A stretch of 64,000 nucleotides of DNA from Aphrophora alni (lineage: Eukaryota > Arthropoda > Insecta > Hemiptera > Aphrophoridae). The notes below the pieces were generated by a model that worked only from the letters and a program-made list of their open reading frames with translations, had not been told where the DNA came from and ran no database searches. Below, one piece after another: positions 34,680 to 49,068 of the stretch; position 1 is the first letter of the stretch, and every line of letters begins with the position of its first letter. Both the position numbers and the translations under genes were made by a program. Location of the stretch: NCBI GenBank assembly GCA_963513935.1, contig OY740767.1:83378060-83442059 (forward strand). Direction: 5' to 3'.

Positions 34680-35880
34680 TTTGACGTAGGGTCAGGTTGT
34701 GAGGAGATGAAAAGAGGTGTAGGGAACGTGAAGATGGCCCTGAAGTAGAGGTAGCCGAGCCGGGAGGCGACTTGTAAATAATGAAAGAGTAAGGATTTGC
34801 GATTCGGGAAGGATTCGAGTGCTTAGTGCGAGGAATGTTGATAAAATAATAACGGAAACTAGGAGTGCGCTGGCCCTAAAAAGGACCAGTTGGACTTAGG
34901 TTAGGTGAGGGGAGATAGGATATTATCTGGCCTCTATGATGGATGTTCACCCATCATCGCCGGCGCCAAAGCACCTACAATTTCCTTTTCAGGAGGCGAC
35001 TAGGGTGAAGCAAGTTGCTGCCGTTGCCGGGATTTCTCCCTTTAATTTCCCTTACGGGAGGCAACGGGGCGATTCTCGAAGAGGCGTTGTTGTGTGGAGT
35101 GAGAGCAGAAGTCAGGTGCGAAAGAAGTGATTCCAAAACATGTATGGGTTTAATGATGTTGGAATGTGGCAGGTGGCAGCAAAAGTGTGTAGTGGAGCTG
35201 GCGAGTTGTCTTCGTGGTGTGTGGTGTGTGGTGTGAGTTGGTTGTGGGGTCTCTCGGTCTTGCGTAAGAAGACCGATGTGAGAGATGGTCCCGGTGAAGT
35301 GTGTTAGCGAGGGGTCTCTTGGCCTTGCGTAAGAAGGCCGTGAGAGAGATGGTCCCTGCTAGTCTCGTGTCAGGAGATGTGTTGTGTAGGTGATGAGCTG
35401 TGATGTATTCGTGATGGTTGTTGCTGGGTCTCCCGGAGGAGGTATGTTTGTAGTTGGTCTCCTGGTTGACAAGTGTTGATTTTGTCCCTGGGAAATGAGT
35501 ACTTATACAATTTTGGCTCTGCCAGCTTGTAGCATAGCTTGCCTAGGATTGGTTTGCTCCTAGACAATGAGCTATCCATTGTTAAGTTTTCCGAGAAGCG
35601 ACCAATCTCGACGTGCGATGTGTGTGAGGTTGGTCGGAGTTGTGCCGCAGATTGCCATTGTTGTGGCCGCAGACTTTTAATTGCTCGACATGAGCTGTCG
35701 GCCAATCAGAGAGGAGTAGCGAGTGCGGGTCTTGTATCGTGAGATTGGCCGATGTAGAGCCGTTTAAGGCCGGGGAATTGATGTTTGTTGTGTTGGCTGA
35801 GTGTTGGCAGGTTTTGCCGTGTAGATTGTGGGAAACTAGTCGGGTGAACTAGTTACCTTGGTGGTGACGTTAACAAATTC
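34680..35880. other. GC-rich island of about 1.2 kb, nature unknown
   Basis: Its base composition differs sharply from everything within 30 kb, and CpG dinucleotides are frequent. Open frames of up to 111 codons exist but none resembles a known protein. It might be a solo LTR (possible limits TGTGAGG near 34693 and GTTAACA near 35876), a CpG-rich promoter with a non-coding first exon, or captured sequence. A TACTTATACA stretch near 35500 could be a TATA-like element. None of these readings is strong. Confidence 0.5.
35249..35357. repeat. Tandem pair containing small hairpins
   Basis: Two units run from GGGTCTCTCGGTC or GGGTCTCTTGGCC to GAGAGATGGTCCC. Each contains a hairpin, CGGTCTTGCGTAAGAAGACC in the first and GGCCTTGCGTAAGAAGGCC in the second. 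The stem bases differ between units but pairing is kept, which suggests that the fold rather than the sequence was conserved. Confidence 0.8.
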
Positions 35881-38171
35881 TTAGTTATGAAATTGATTTA
35901 TACATATATAAATTATATATATGTATATATATAATTTTATATGTATAAAATATATATATCACTTTTTGCAACAAATTAAATTTTTATTGATGTTTAAACA
36001 ATTATTTTTTCATCAACTTTTTTACAAAATTATTTTCTTTTATAAATTTATCTTCTATTTTAGTATAACACAAATAAATTCTTAAAATTAAGAGTAGGTT
36101 GGTATTTTACCAAAATTTATAACAATTAAAACGTTTCATAATTTGATTACTTATTTCTTTCTAATTTGAGAATTTGACTTTTCAACAATTCCTTTTCTAT
36201 TAAAATTAAAATTTCCACACACATTAAATACTTATTAAATATAACATATCAATTTATTCACAACAACAAAATTATCCCAGGAAAAACTATTAAAGCATTT
36301 GACATTATTTTTATTGCACTTAGTGGCAACTCAATGTTATATCAAATGTTATAAAAATGTCAAACCTTGACTGACATGTTGAATTTCCTCGAATTTTCCG
36401 GTTGTGAAGTAGATTTTCATTGTTAATCTGCCACCAGCTTCAATCCATTGGCACAGCTAGGTCCAGTCCAATTTGGCAGTCCTGGTTTTATCGTCCCTTT
36501 ACTTGTGATGTAAATCTGTCCTTCTATTTGACTCTAATAATTAATTGATTTGATTCTGCCATTTACTTTACTTTACTATTGACTTTAGTTTAAAAATGTA
36601 ATTCAAGAATCTGATGCAAACTATCGTGAAGTAAGGTGATCTTTGCCTTTGAAAAATTATTACAAGAGAGCCCTCCGAGAGGATCAGCGGCTTTATTTAT
36701 AGCCGAAATACAACGTTTTCTCATACCAATTTTCTTTCCTTATTAATATTTTCTATTTATTTTCTCTGTCTTTCACTGTGATGTACTATTTATTCTGAAT
36801 CTCAGCATATTAGTTTTTCTCTTCTAAACCCTTTTTTATTACTTTTTCCATTACTTAGTTTATATTTTAACTGTTGCTGTCAGTTGGCTTCATGGCTCCA
36901 CCACTCGCGATGTCAACATTTCCCGCACTTTCTGGTCCTGCAAAATTAAACTTGCACTGGACTGAAATCCTTTTGTTTTATTTTAAACTTGTATAACTTG
37001 CTAATTTTCTGAAATATTTACTTTTTGATTCTTGCATCTTGTTGGTCTTGACCGTGGCTTTCCTGACAAATAGATTTGTGATTCTAGGTGTTACCATTCT
37101 TCTGATATTGTCGATACTAATATTGTGTAATTTTGTAATCCTACTTTTCGCACCTTTGTTCCTAATTTACGGAAACTCGGTCCTTTCGTAGAATTACGCG
37201 TATAAGTTTCATAGCAGAAAGGAAAAAATTGTCCGATTTCCTTATCTGTTGATTTTCACCCTTTTTCTCACTTCTTTTTGCATTCACGACATTTACTAAA
37301 TTTCCTTTATTATTTTGACCTGAGATTTACGTTTTCTTTTTCTTTAATTATTATTATTTATTAATCTGAAATTGTTATTCTTTATCTCTTTCCATTTTCC
37401 CACAAAAGGTGTGAAAACTATTAATTTTTTAATTGGGTTTGAAATTTATTTTTTACTCAATTTGTCATTGTTTTATATACCTATCTTAATATCTTTATAT
37501 TAATTGCTTTATTTAAATTTTCTTTTGTCTTACATTGCTTTACTTTTATAAGTAGCACATTTCTGCTATTTTTTTAATTAATCATTATTCCCGAATTTTT
37601 TCAAGAATAACATATTCTTTTTGGATTTTGACCAATTTTGAATATTTTTCCCTTTCTTACTTTGTCTTTAACTTTAATTACGCCAATTAATATGAAATAT
37701 TAGTATTTGATATGAATTGCTTACAACTTGTACTACAATAACATATCCGTAAAACTGTTTAATTCATATTTTCAAAATTCATCAAATACTGATTTTTTAT
37801 TTCAAAACGACTAACTCAGAAACTCGCTGTTTCAACGGGTTTGCGAATCGTGACGTTTATACGATGTTAGATATACTACGAAAGTCAACTTATTTATTCT
37901 ACATAATGCACTATATTCTTGAAAAAGGTAGAACATGATTTACAAGAGTTGTAGTAGGTTTAAGTCACCTAACTACAACCCATCCATACACTTTAACATC
38001 ACATGTTCGGGTATATACAAACACATTAAAATTTCACAATTCAACAGCAATATAATGGATTCTATTAAATACATGAAATAGACACAATACATTATCAATG
38101 AATAAAATCAATTCAGGACAATCAACTGACAATATTATACAGGATATTAGATTTTAGCCTACAAGGATCTA
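35881..38171. other. KICS2 intron, pyrimidine-rich plus strand
   Basis: A TATA-rich stretch at 35900-35960 is followed by about 1.8 kb in which the plus strand is poor in purines, similar in character to the interior of the LTR element at 26-29 kb. This could be an eroded LTR-element interior belonging with the GC-rich island. No coding block was recognised. Confidence 0.4.
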
Positions 38172-40817
<2,646 letters not shown>

Positions 40818-42109
40818 TACTTTGTAATAGTATTGGCCGATGAAATATCATTCAAGTATTCAAATTATTTAAAAGGCTTTTATAGCAGTTTTGGAATAAG
40901 GTTATATAACGAGATATCAACTGATGTCTAGATATTGAAAGATACAATGTTCATAGTCAGCACAACTGTTGCAAATATTTCATTGAGAAAGTCAATAGTA
41001 TGTAATGTCTAACTCCAGTCCTAGCTGAAAAAAATTATAGTGCTCACATTAACAAATCACTTTGATGACAAAGGTAAAGTAGGCATGATGACTACAAGAT
41101 TTGTGTACCATAAATAACATACAGCTATTGTTAACAGAAATCTATTTTGAAGATTGATGCAATCAAATTACTCACAGCGAATGACCCAGGACCACAATGC
41201 ACTACAAGAATTCACCAAACAAATGTAAAAAACTCACAAAACCTAGAAGATATGTTTAACTTCCAAAATATAACCCTGATGAAACAATAATTTTATAAAA
41301 CTTTTATTAGAAACTCGAATTCACAGCCTTGGTATAAATCATGATGCAACTGACTAAATCTCACAACTCTGCTCATGATACTATACGATCATTCCAAATA
41401 GAAAAAACAATCCATTTCAATATACCTAATGAACCAAGTTACAAATACACTAATCAAACTCAAAACATATTTATACTTAAAATTCATTACATAATAATCC
41501 AAATAATATAGTCAACATACAATGTAATATAATACAACAAAGTTAAACCAACAACCAGCCTAATGTTAACACAAATACACTTAACCTTTCCATGAAACCA
41601 GCTAACCTATAAAATACAACATTTAAATTAAATGACACTAAAAAATATACCTGCCTACACTGGAACACCCTCAATATAACATTGTAGAAATGAATCAGAA
41701 TGTAGACTGAGTAACGTATCGGAAAGCAACGGGAATACTGTTTCACTGGCTAAACAGGAGTTGAAAGACAGTTCTCACATTAGTACTTTTATTAATTTAC
41801 ATTACAACATTGTATACTTGAAACAAAGAAATAGTATATACAATTTATTATATGATACAGATTTTTTAATGAATGATGGGACATTATGGAGATACAAAAT
41901 TTAAGAAATTAATTTGACACCTGAATTCACCATGATTCATCCAATAAAGCATATAATATTTTAATGTTGATAAATAATGAAAATAATCACAAAAGTGCAA
42001 CCATTATAATTAATAGTATGCGGAAAAAACTATATGGATAAATAAAGAACATTGGAAGTTACAAAATTCTTACAGTAGATGTATAAGATAAAATACTAAT
42101 TTTATTCTG
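40818..42109. other. KICS2 intron, AT-rich, nothing recognised
   Basis: No coding similarity, repeat array or transposon end was recognised. Confidence 0.45.
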
Positions 42110-43600
42110 AGTCTGTGTGACTTTCACATCTTTGGCCTGTGCACCCACAGCAAGTTGTAACTATATGTTCCCCACAAATAGGAAGTGAGAAAGTAGCACA
42201 TCTAACCGTAGTCTTTTAATCCTTTTTCTTTGGACAGAAGGCAAATTTTATTCGGTTTTGATTTTGAGAAGGTCCGGTGGATAGTTCTGGTATTTGAAGA
42301 CACTTTTGTATTCAGATCTTTAAATCATTTTGAATCCCCTCTTTGGTAAATTTTGTAATTATATGGTTTATTGTTAGCTCCATTGACAGTTCTTTTATGA
42401 AGTTTCTGCCTACAATTTTTTCATTTGTGTTTTGCAACTTTTAATAACTTGAGCATTTATTACTCCAATATCTAAAAGTCTAGGAAACTAACATGCACTC
42501 TTTTTTGAAAGCAAATAGACAGGCCTTATTTTTGAGTTTGTTATTTCTGATGCCAGCTGCAGTTTATTTTTTTAAATAATAGGCGGTTAAATTCTGTTCT
42601 GTAACAACTTCATCAACATGGGAAATAGATGAAAACATATTATCTAATGTAAAATTTCGTCCAGTCCCACTTATTTCTTCTACAAGTCTCTTGACAATGG
42701 CCCCAGGGCGAGTATTTAAGTAATTAAGGCCCATTAGGTTGATTTGTAACAAAAATTTCAATTTTAGATGTATAAAACATTCTTGAGTCTACTACAGAAA
42801 ACATTTTAATGCCATATTTAGCTAGGTTTTTAGGCATGCATTGCCTAAATTTATATCTGCCACGAAATTTGTCTTAACATCTCGTCTACAGTAGTATATT
42901 ACCCAATGCTGTAGCTGTTCAAACACTTTTTTACGAACACGTAAAACATTTTACGGATAGGTAGAAGTCTATCGGTGGCTTTTCTTACTTCCCTACTTTT
43001 GAAATCATCAAAACAAAGTGCTCACAGTAATAACAAAAACCTTCGATAGCTCATGGTGAGTCTGAAATATTTAGGAGCAGTTCTATCTGTATTCGACAAA
43101 TCTTCCACAATTTGATGGGGTGATTTCAAGACTCCAGTCAAATATAAAAGGCCCCAAACGCCCATTATTTCATCGATACTTGTCTGTATAACATCACTAG
43201 CCCTGCTGTATTTGCCTCACATTTGGTTAAGTTTATCATTTGTGTAAACTGTAATCTCTTCAATAAGATTATCAGGAAAAAATATCTTCCAGGGCTTTAG
43301 TATAAATGTGGGATTTCTTGGTATAAATTTGGGTGGTATAAATTCACCCTTTAAGCCTGGTGGATGAATTGTGACGGTTTTCTGTGTCCTACAAACTTGT
43401 TGTGGCTGAGGATAATCATTCCACATTATTACATTATCCTTACCAATATCCGGGACACAAGGCTCAGCAGCAAACTGCCGATTGTTCATTTTTACTGTTG
43501 TGTTCACTGTTTACAAGTTTTTCAATATCTGAATTTGTCAGTTCATCAAATTCATTAGGTACCAACACATCAACATCTTGATCTGAATCTACTTGAAAGC
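42110..43600 (-). pseudogene. piggyBac transposase fossil
   Basis: From high to low coordinates on the minus strand: an acidic N-terminus with DELTNSDIEKL near 43545, then the frame 43217-43507 with GEFIPPKFIPRNPTF and IFFPDNLIEEITVYTNDKLN, the start of the piggyBac core. The frame 42564-42761 follows with VEEISGTGRNFTLDNMFSSI, which carries the second catalytic Asp (the family consensus is GSGRNvTvDNWFTS). At about 42120-42200 are remains of the cysteine-rich C-terminus (CGEH, CCGC). Numerous stops lie between. TTAA ends were not identified. Confidence 0.75.
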
Positions 43601-44102
43601 CAATGATCAATTTGCTATTTGTGCAATTCCTCAAAACTCTGAATGTTACTTATATTTCACAATAGATGTCAAAAAAATTTTAACACTTATTTCACAGCAA
43701 GAAACACTAACACAATCAGTCAAGGGGTGAGAACAGTGCTCACTCCATTGACAATATCCACAATAAACTGGCTTAGAGCAGACTGAGGCTTAGTTAGCTC
43801 CTCCCATGTAAGTCCCCTCTTTGTATATTATAATTGACAGCTAGATAACAGCACAAGTCAGAACCTCATCTCTAAAGAAAATGGTGGGTTATTTAATAAG
43901 ATAGTAAGCGCTCCACTCACACCTCGACCTATGATGGGTAAAAGATTACATTTTAACAAAATTTGATAAATATTGTTAGAGCCAGTTTTTAGAAAATTAA
44001 AAATGTATGTTTTGGACTTAAAAAAAAAAACATTTAAATTTTAGATAATATCAAAATATACTCATATATCATATTTGATAAAATTTGATTCATTATTTGG
44101 CA
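43601..44102. other. Spacer between piggyBac and hAT fossils
   Basis: It probably includes the 5' untranslated part of the piggyBac relic. No terminus could be assigned. Confidence 0.4.
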
Positions 44103-45970
44103 CAGGCCCGGATTTAGGATTTGTAGGCCCTCAGTTTCAAGCTGTCTGCAGGCTCTCTGAGAGGGGGGGGGAAGTTTGGAATACCACAAATAAATTTTTT
44201 AAACGTTAACCTAGAAAAATGTGTTTTAATTAAAGCACTTATATGTTTAAAATCCTTAAGATTAATATATGAAACATTAACATTATAACATTAAAATTGT
44301 ATTGCACAGTATTAAAAGAACTGAGTAACAAATAGTAAAATTAAAAATCTTTAAAATATTCAAAAAAATTGATTGACATTGCTTTTAAAAATATATTTAG
44401 AAAAGCACACCAAATTATCAGTACATGTTTTTTTAAAATATGCAAAAATTACCTATTCCAATTTTAAAGATTAAAAATTGCAATTAGTGAACGTGCAGAT
44501 TCGTTAATATGCCTACAAGATAAAAAGGGAACAAAACAACCCTCAAAATCTTACCTATTTTAAATTTATTGTCAATACACTCTCTAGTATCTTCTCAAAC
44601 AATAAGACATTTAAATGGCAAATGAAATTTAGCCAAATTCATAGAAATAAATTGTAAGGAAACGGAGTATATAAGCTTACAAAAACATTTTAATATTTAT
44701 TTGCAAAACTTAAATTTCAAAACAATGTATTGAATTGGAAGTGTTTTTATATGTAATATGAAATAGACAATGATTAAGTAAAATGTATACATTTTGGTTT
44801 TTTGTGTCTTCATTTACATACATACAGACATAAATCAGAAACCACTATACAGTAATTAAGGAATTAGACTTAAGAGATAACTGTCGAGTAACTTTGCAGT
44901 TTAGAAAATGCATTTGAATAGAAATACATTATTTAACGAACAAAGAGCTGATAAATTACTATAAGCCTAAAAATCAATTTATTGTGACATTTAAAAAGAA
45001 CAAAAACTATGTCAAAGCAATATGTTCAAAAGCAAGTCAGTGTGTATATTTATTATTAAAAATAGTTTTACTGCAATTGTTGTAATTACTAGTGATTGGT
45101 TTCTGCCTAAGCTTCATATTAATGAAGGCACTTATGATTTATTTGTCTCAGAATGTCACTTTCTATGCTGAGCAAAGCCAAAAAGTTGAGTCTGTCTTCT
45201 AACATAGAGGTTCGAAGTCTATTTTTTATGAGTTTCAATTTTGAGAATGATCTTTCTGCAGAAAAAAATATTCTCTATTCAGGGAGTGTGGCAGTAATCG
45301 CCTCCTGCGCTATGATGGTACAAAGGGTTACAGCTAATAACATTCAAGGTGCCACCTGGAATTTACAACTTTCTAAGGCAGATTCCTAGGCATCCTCAGT
45401 TGCCAGCCAGCCTTATTGTCAACGAGTTGGTAACATTCTAAGGAGAGAGATTACACATCTCACCTTTTTTACTGATGAAAACTATCACACTTATCAATCT
45501 CCTGAGAACTTCTTGCCAGTATTTAGCTAGCTATGTTTTTGCTTGGTGAGTAAGTTCTTGATCCATATGACCAATTATTTTAGAGTATCCTGCAAAATCA
45601 ATTACAGCATTCAAATGGTTTTTGGAGGTTTCGTGTTCAATCAGACACAAGACAGCATTTTTTCAATCTCAAAAGTCGCCATGAGTAAACTGTAAGAATG
45701 CTCGGGAGAAAAATAAACAGTAAACATAACCATTGCAGAGAGAAAAACATGGCCACGAATATTTTATGGTTTCTCAGTCTTGAGTCTTTGCACAAAAAAA
45801 AACGTGTTTGGGATTTTCTTGTAAAACTTTTCTCAAAGTCTTCACCTGTATCAGATTGTTTGAAAGATTTGGTATTGAATAGATCACAATCACAGTTCTG
45901 AAATGATGTGGTGCCCATTTTATTGTAATAATCTAGACATTCCAGGTCTAGGTGTCATAAATTCCGACTA

Positions 45971-46740
45971 CAGTAGAATCCCTCTTAACCGGTCTAGTCG
46001 GGACTGACACCCGGGCCGGTTGCCCGTTTGGCCGGTTAATCCGAGGTTCCCGTGAAAAATCAGTTTTCGTTCAAAGAAAGCTTATTTAATCAGGTAGCAC
46101 TAAGAATTATGCAATTAAGATGTTATTGCAACTCATTTTATTGTACATAAATGTATCGTATATATTATGTTATGTATATTATACATCAAACATGAAAAAA
46201 AATAAACACTACAAAGCTTTTTTACAGATTCCCCTCTGTCAAGTCTTTTGACACATTTAACCGCGTCTCAAACGAAACCAACACACGCTTCCGAAAACTG
46301 AAAAGAAATGTTATATTTTCCATATTGTATACTAAAATGATTCGTGGAAAAAAAGTGGCCCATCAAACGTTTTTGTGGGTGTATGTCTGCTATACCGACG
46401 GGTGCCAATGCCGCGGTGTTTTTATGCCGCCGACAATAGGATACCGCTATCGACAAAATCGTTTGACTCGCCGCTGCTTTGGTGCCGCAGTGTTTTTATG
46501 CCGCCGACAATGGAATACCGCTATCGAAAAGTCGTTTGATATCGCCACAGCTTTGGTGCCGCGGTGTTTTTACGCTGCTGACAATGGGATACCGCTATCG
46601 ACAAAGTCGTTTGATATCGCCGCCACTTTGGTGTTTCAATTACAATTTATTTTTGGATACTCTCATCCAACCAGTACACTACGATATAGGCCGGTTAATC
46701 CGAGGACCTATACCGAGGCCGGTTAACAGAGGTTCTACTG
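45971..46740 (-). mobile_element. Non-autonomous Tigger/pogo element with internal minisatellite (copy 3)
   Basis: The 770-bp element lies between TA dinucleotides. The left end is CAGTAGAATCCCTCTTAACC and the right end reverse-complemented is CAGTAGAACCTCTGTTAACC. It contains a decayed HTH stub on the minus strand (about 46215-46295), the shared block and three minisatellite units. It is inserted in the hAT element, so it is younger than that copy. Confidence 0.88.
46411..46634. repeat. GC-rich minisatellite, three units of about 74 bp
   Basis: This is the same unit as at 15393 and 18537. The longest translated frame over it (46325-46726) is only a reading of the repeats and not a gene. Confidence 0.92.
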
Positions 46741-48284
46741 TACTTCCCAATGTCATTTTTCAAGCTAACACTTTTATTAAACCTTGAAATTCAGGATTAT
46801 GAGATTCCACAGATGATGTTGACACCTGTGGTTGATTATCTGGACTGAAAAAATACAAATAATATAAAAATTTGTAAAACCAGAAAATAAATTAAATTAC
46901 AAATAAAAAAGATGGCGGAGACTGGGAAAAGAAATGTTCCATTCCAAGACGATTTCTCAATTTTGTTTTTCTCTAAGCAATAAGAAAAGAAGTGATTTCG
47001 GCACAAAATTTTGACATCATTTATATTTTATACAGAAGCATGAAGGATTGTTAGCATAGAACTTACCACTTCGTAGTCTTCAAAGTTTTTGGGTTGGCAC
47101 TTGAAAGAGCACGTGTATCATCATCTAGGGCTACATTATTTTTAGGATCAACAGATGAAGTTGGCTAACACTTCATTATATAGTCGGTCATACGAAATGA
47201 TCTAGTTATGACTTCTTCATTCTTATTTATTGTTTGTATTCTTTCAATTTTGCAATGTCGCTTATGAATTCCTGTTTATTTTTATGTCATTACTTTGTTT
47301 TTTATGGCAGTCCATAATAGTGTACTAAAAAAAAACTAAAGATAGCAACAATAATAATTTAAAAAACTTATGTGTGTATTTATTCAATGTAGTCAACATA
47401 GTGAGAATACAAAATTGTATACTTTGATAACAGTACATATTAAAACATGTGTTACATATTTTAAAATGTTGAAAAATTAAATACTTTCTATGATAAAGTG
47501 CCTTTATATTGTGTTACTCTGACAATGTTTAAAATCAAAACTAATAAATGAATAAACAATATCAAAAAATGTCTGCATCAAGAACTCTTTAATTAATCGC
47601 ATTGTAAATGTTTAATAATTAATCTTTCAAAATTAAGCATAGGATTTAGTCCCGCACAAATCATGTTTTAAGATGTATTTCAGTGTGGTCTTGATAGCAT
47701 CATCTTAACAGGAAAATTAAAAATTACCACTATAGAAAAAAGTTTCGCTTACCTTTTGTAACACTAGTGTATGATCAAATCATATCGAATTTATAGTAGT
47801 CTTCTTTTGAATAAGTTGTTAAACTTTCAAAACAGTAATCTAACACAACTTAACTGCATTACCTTTCAAACAGTAATCCAACACATCACAACAAGAAATT
47901 TTCTTATTCATATTAGACAAGCAGGAGCGGACGAATGACCAATGATCATGACGAATTGCAATGCTGCAATGCACTTGTTTGTTTGGACGGAAAGGGGGTG
48001 AGGGAGGCGTAGCGTTCAAGTAGTAACATGAATCCTGTGGCCATGGTGCACACCCCCCCACCAGATGAACATCACTCATTAAGCCTACTATCAACATGAG
48101 GCACGACGTAGTACCATGTGAAACGAGAATGATGTGTAAACAAAACGATGTGGGTTTTCAGTCGTCTGCCTTTTTATATTAATTTTTATTTAGTAGTTTT
48201 ATTAATTTTGTAATTGTTAGATTTTTTTTATGGTGCGAGCTCCTAGGCACGTGAATATATATCCTGTGTTTAAATCCGCCCCCG

Positions 48285-48663
48285 AGTTTGCACCAAACAC
48301 ATGTCAGACAGATGACAAACAACTCTAAAATATACTTCTTTTACCCAGGAGACCTCAAAATGAATATTTTTACGATAGCTAAACATCGATATTCTTGACC
48401 CAATATACTCTTTTTTACATATACATTTTTACAACTACATATATATATTCTATTAGATATTGTACAAATGGGAAGATGAAGAAATTCTGACGTACAGAAA
48501 TAGAACATTCCTTTTTTTTAATCAATTGTTACAATTTTCTGTGTTTGTCTATTCAGGTTTTGTAATTTATAATGTCTTTTATGCAACTTTTATTTAAAAA
48601 CTGTAATTACATTATAATTTGATTAAAAGAAACCATTTTAAAAAATCTCAAGATATTTTTTCA
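48285..48663. other. KICS2 intron, AT-rich
   Basis: Nothing recognised between the hAT element and the fold-back element. Confidence 0.45.
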
Positions 48664-48872
48664 TTAAAGATAATAAAACACAATTTTTTTATTTTGTAAT
48701 ATCCACTTTTAGTCTTCAGACTGATAATATAATAGAGTAATAATTGACTGTAATAATATCTTCAGTCTGTAATACATCCTCGTCAATGCCTTAGCAGGCG
48801 AAACCATTGGTCGGATAGACTAATTAAAAGTGGATATTACAAAATAAAAAAATTGTGTTTTATAATCTTTAA
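48664..48872. mobile_element. 209-bp fold-back element with a decayed hammerhead motif
   Basis: Inverted arms of about 48 bp at 48664-48711 and 48825-48872 differ at one visible position and begin TTAAAGAT. The centre (about 48778-48824) reads CATCC, a mutated core, GCC / TTAGCA / GGC, GAA, ACC / ATT / GGT, C, GGAT. This is a hammerhead layout with stems I, II and III preserved but the CUGANGA core altered. It looks like a terminal repeat of a Penelope-like element that has been mobilised or duplicated as an inverted pair. Confidence 0.65.
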
Positions 48873-49068
48873 ACATGGAATTCCACCAAGAACCATCGGT
48901 CTCAACAGTAATGAAAAAAATAAAAATAAAATAAAATAAAATTTCATTTGTTATGCTTGGGTAAGTGAAGTCATAAGATAATTTAGTGAACCAACTAAAC
49001 TAAAATCAAATCATAATCTATATTTTATGTAGGTTACATTATTATTAACACACAGACCTTTGATAATA
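48873..49068. other. AT-rich spacer
   Basis: Short AAAATAAAATAAAAT repeats occur at about 48915-48945. Nothing else was seen. Confidence 0.5.

Larger units (their letters stand above)
45100..47170 (-). pseudogene. hAT transposase remains, interrupted by a nested element
   Basis: At about 45120-45260 the minus strand carries the hAT dimerisation region (ERSFSKLKLIKNRL-like, then LALLSIESDILRQI), the best-conserved part of these enzymes. Upstream, a 93-codon frame (45637-45918) and exon-like pieces at about 46770-46845 (PDNQPQVSTSSVESHNPEF, after a TTTTTTCAG acceptor) and 47055-47165 (SSVDPKNNVALDDDTRAL) fit the low-complexity N-terminal part. The nested Tigger splits the gene at 45971. Stops and shifts are present and the enzyme is not functional. 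Confidence 0.6.
44103..48284 (-). mobile_element. hAT element (ZMYM/TTF-type), complete but decayed
   Basis: The left end is CAGGCCCGGATTTAGGATTT and the right end reverse-complemented is CGGGGGCGGATTTAAACACA, an imperfect pair of the CAGGGGCGGATTTA type known for this hAT group. The flanking 8-bp sequences ATTTGGCA (44095-44102) and AGTTTGCA (48285-48292) match at six of eight positions, consistent with a decayed hAT target duplication. The transposase lies on the minus strand. A Tigger-type element is nested at 45971-46740. A G9 run (44163-44171) lies near the left end. Confidence 0.75.

Noticed and set aside
35370..35705. 111-codon minus-strand frame in the GC-rich island
   Set aside because: Open frames are expected by chance in GC-rich DNA. 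No domain, no splice context and overlapping frames on the other strand.
46325..46726. 133-codon and similar open frames across the minisatellites (also 15385-15762, 18392-18806, 18566-18952)
   Set aside because: They are translations of GC-rich tandem repeats in several frames and both strands, with repeated Arg/Tyr/Ser-rich blocks and no coding context.
47840..48097. 85-codon minus-strand frame in a moderately GC-rich stretch
   Set aside because: It lies inside the hAT element near its end and shows no domain. It is probably subterminal transposon sequence.
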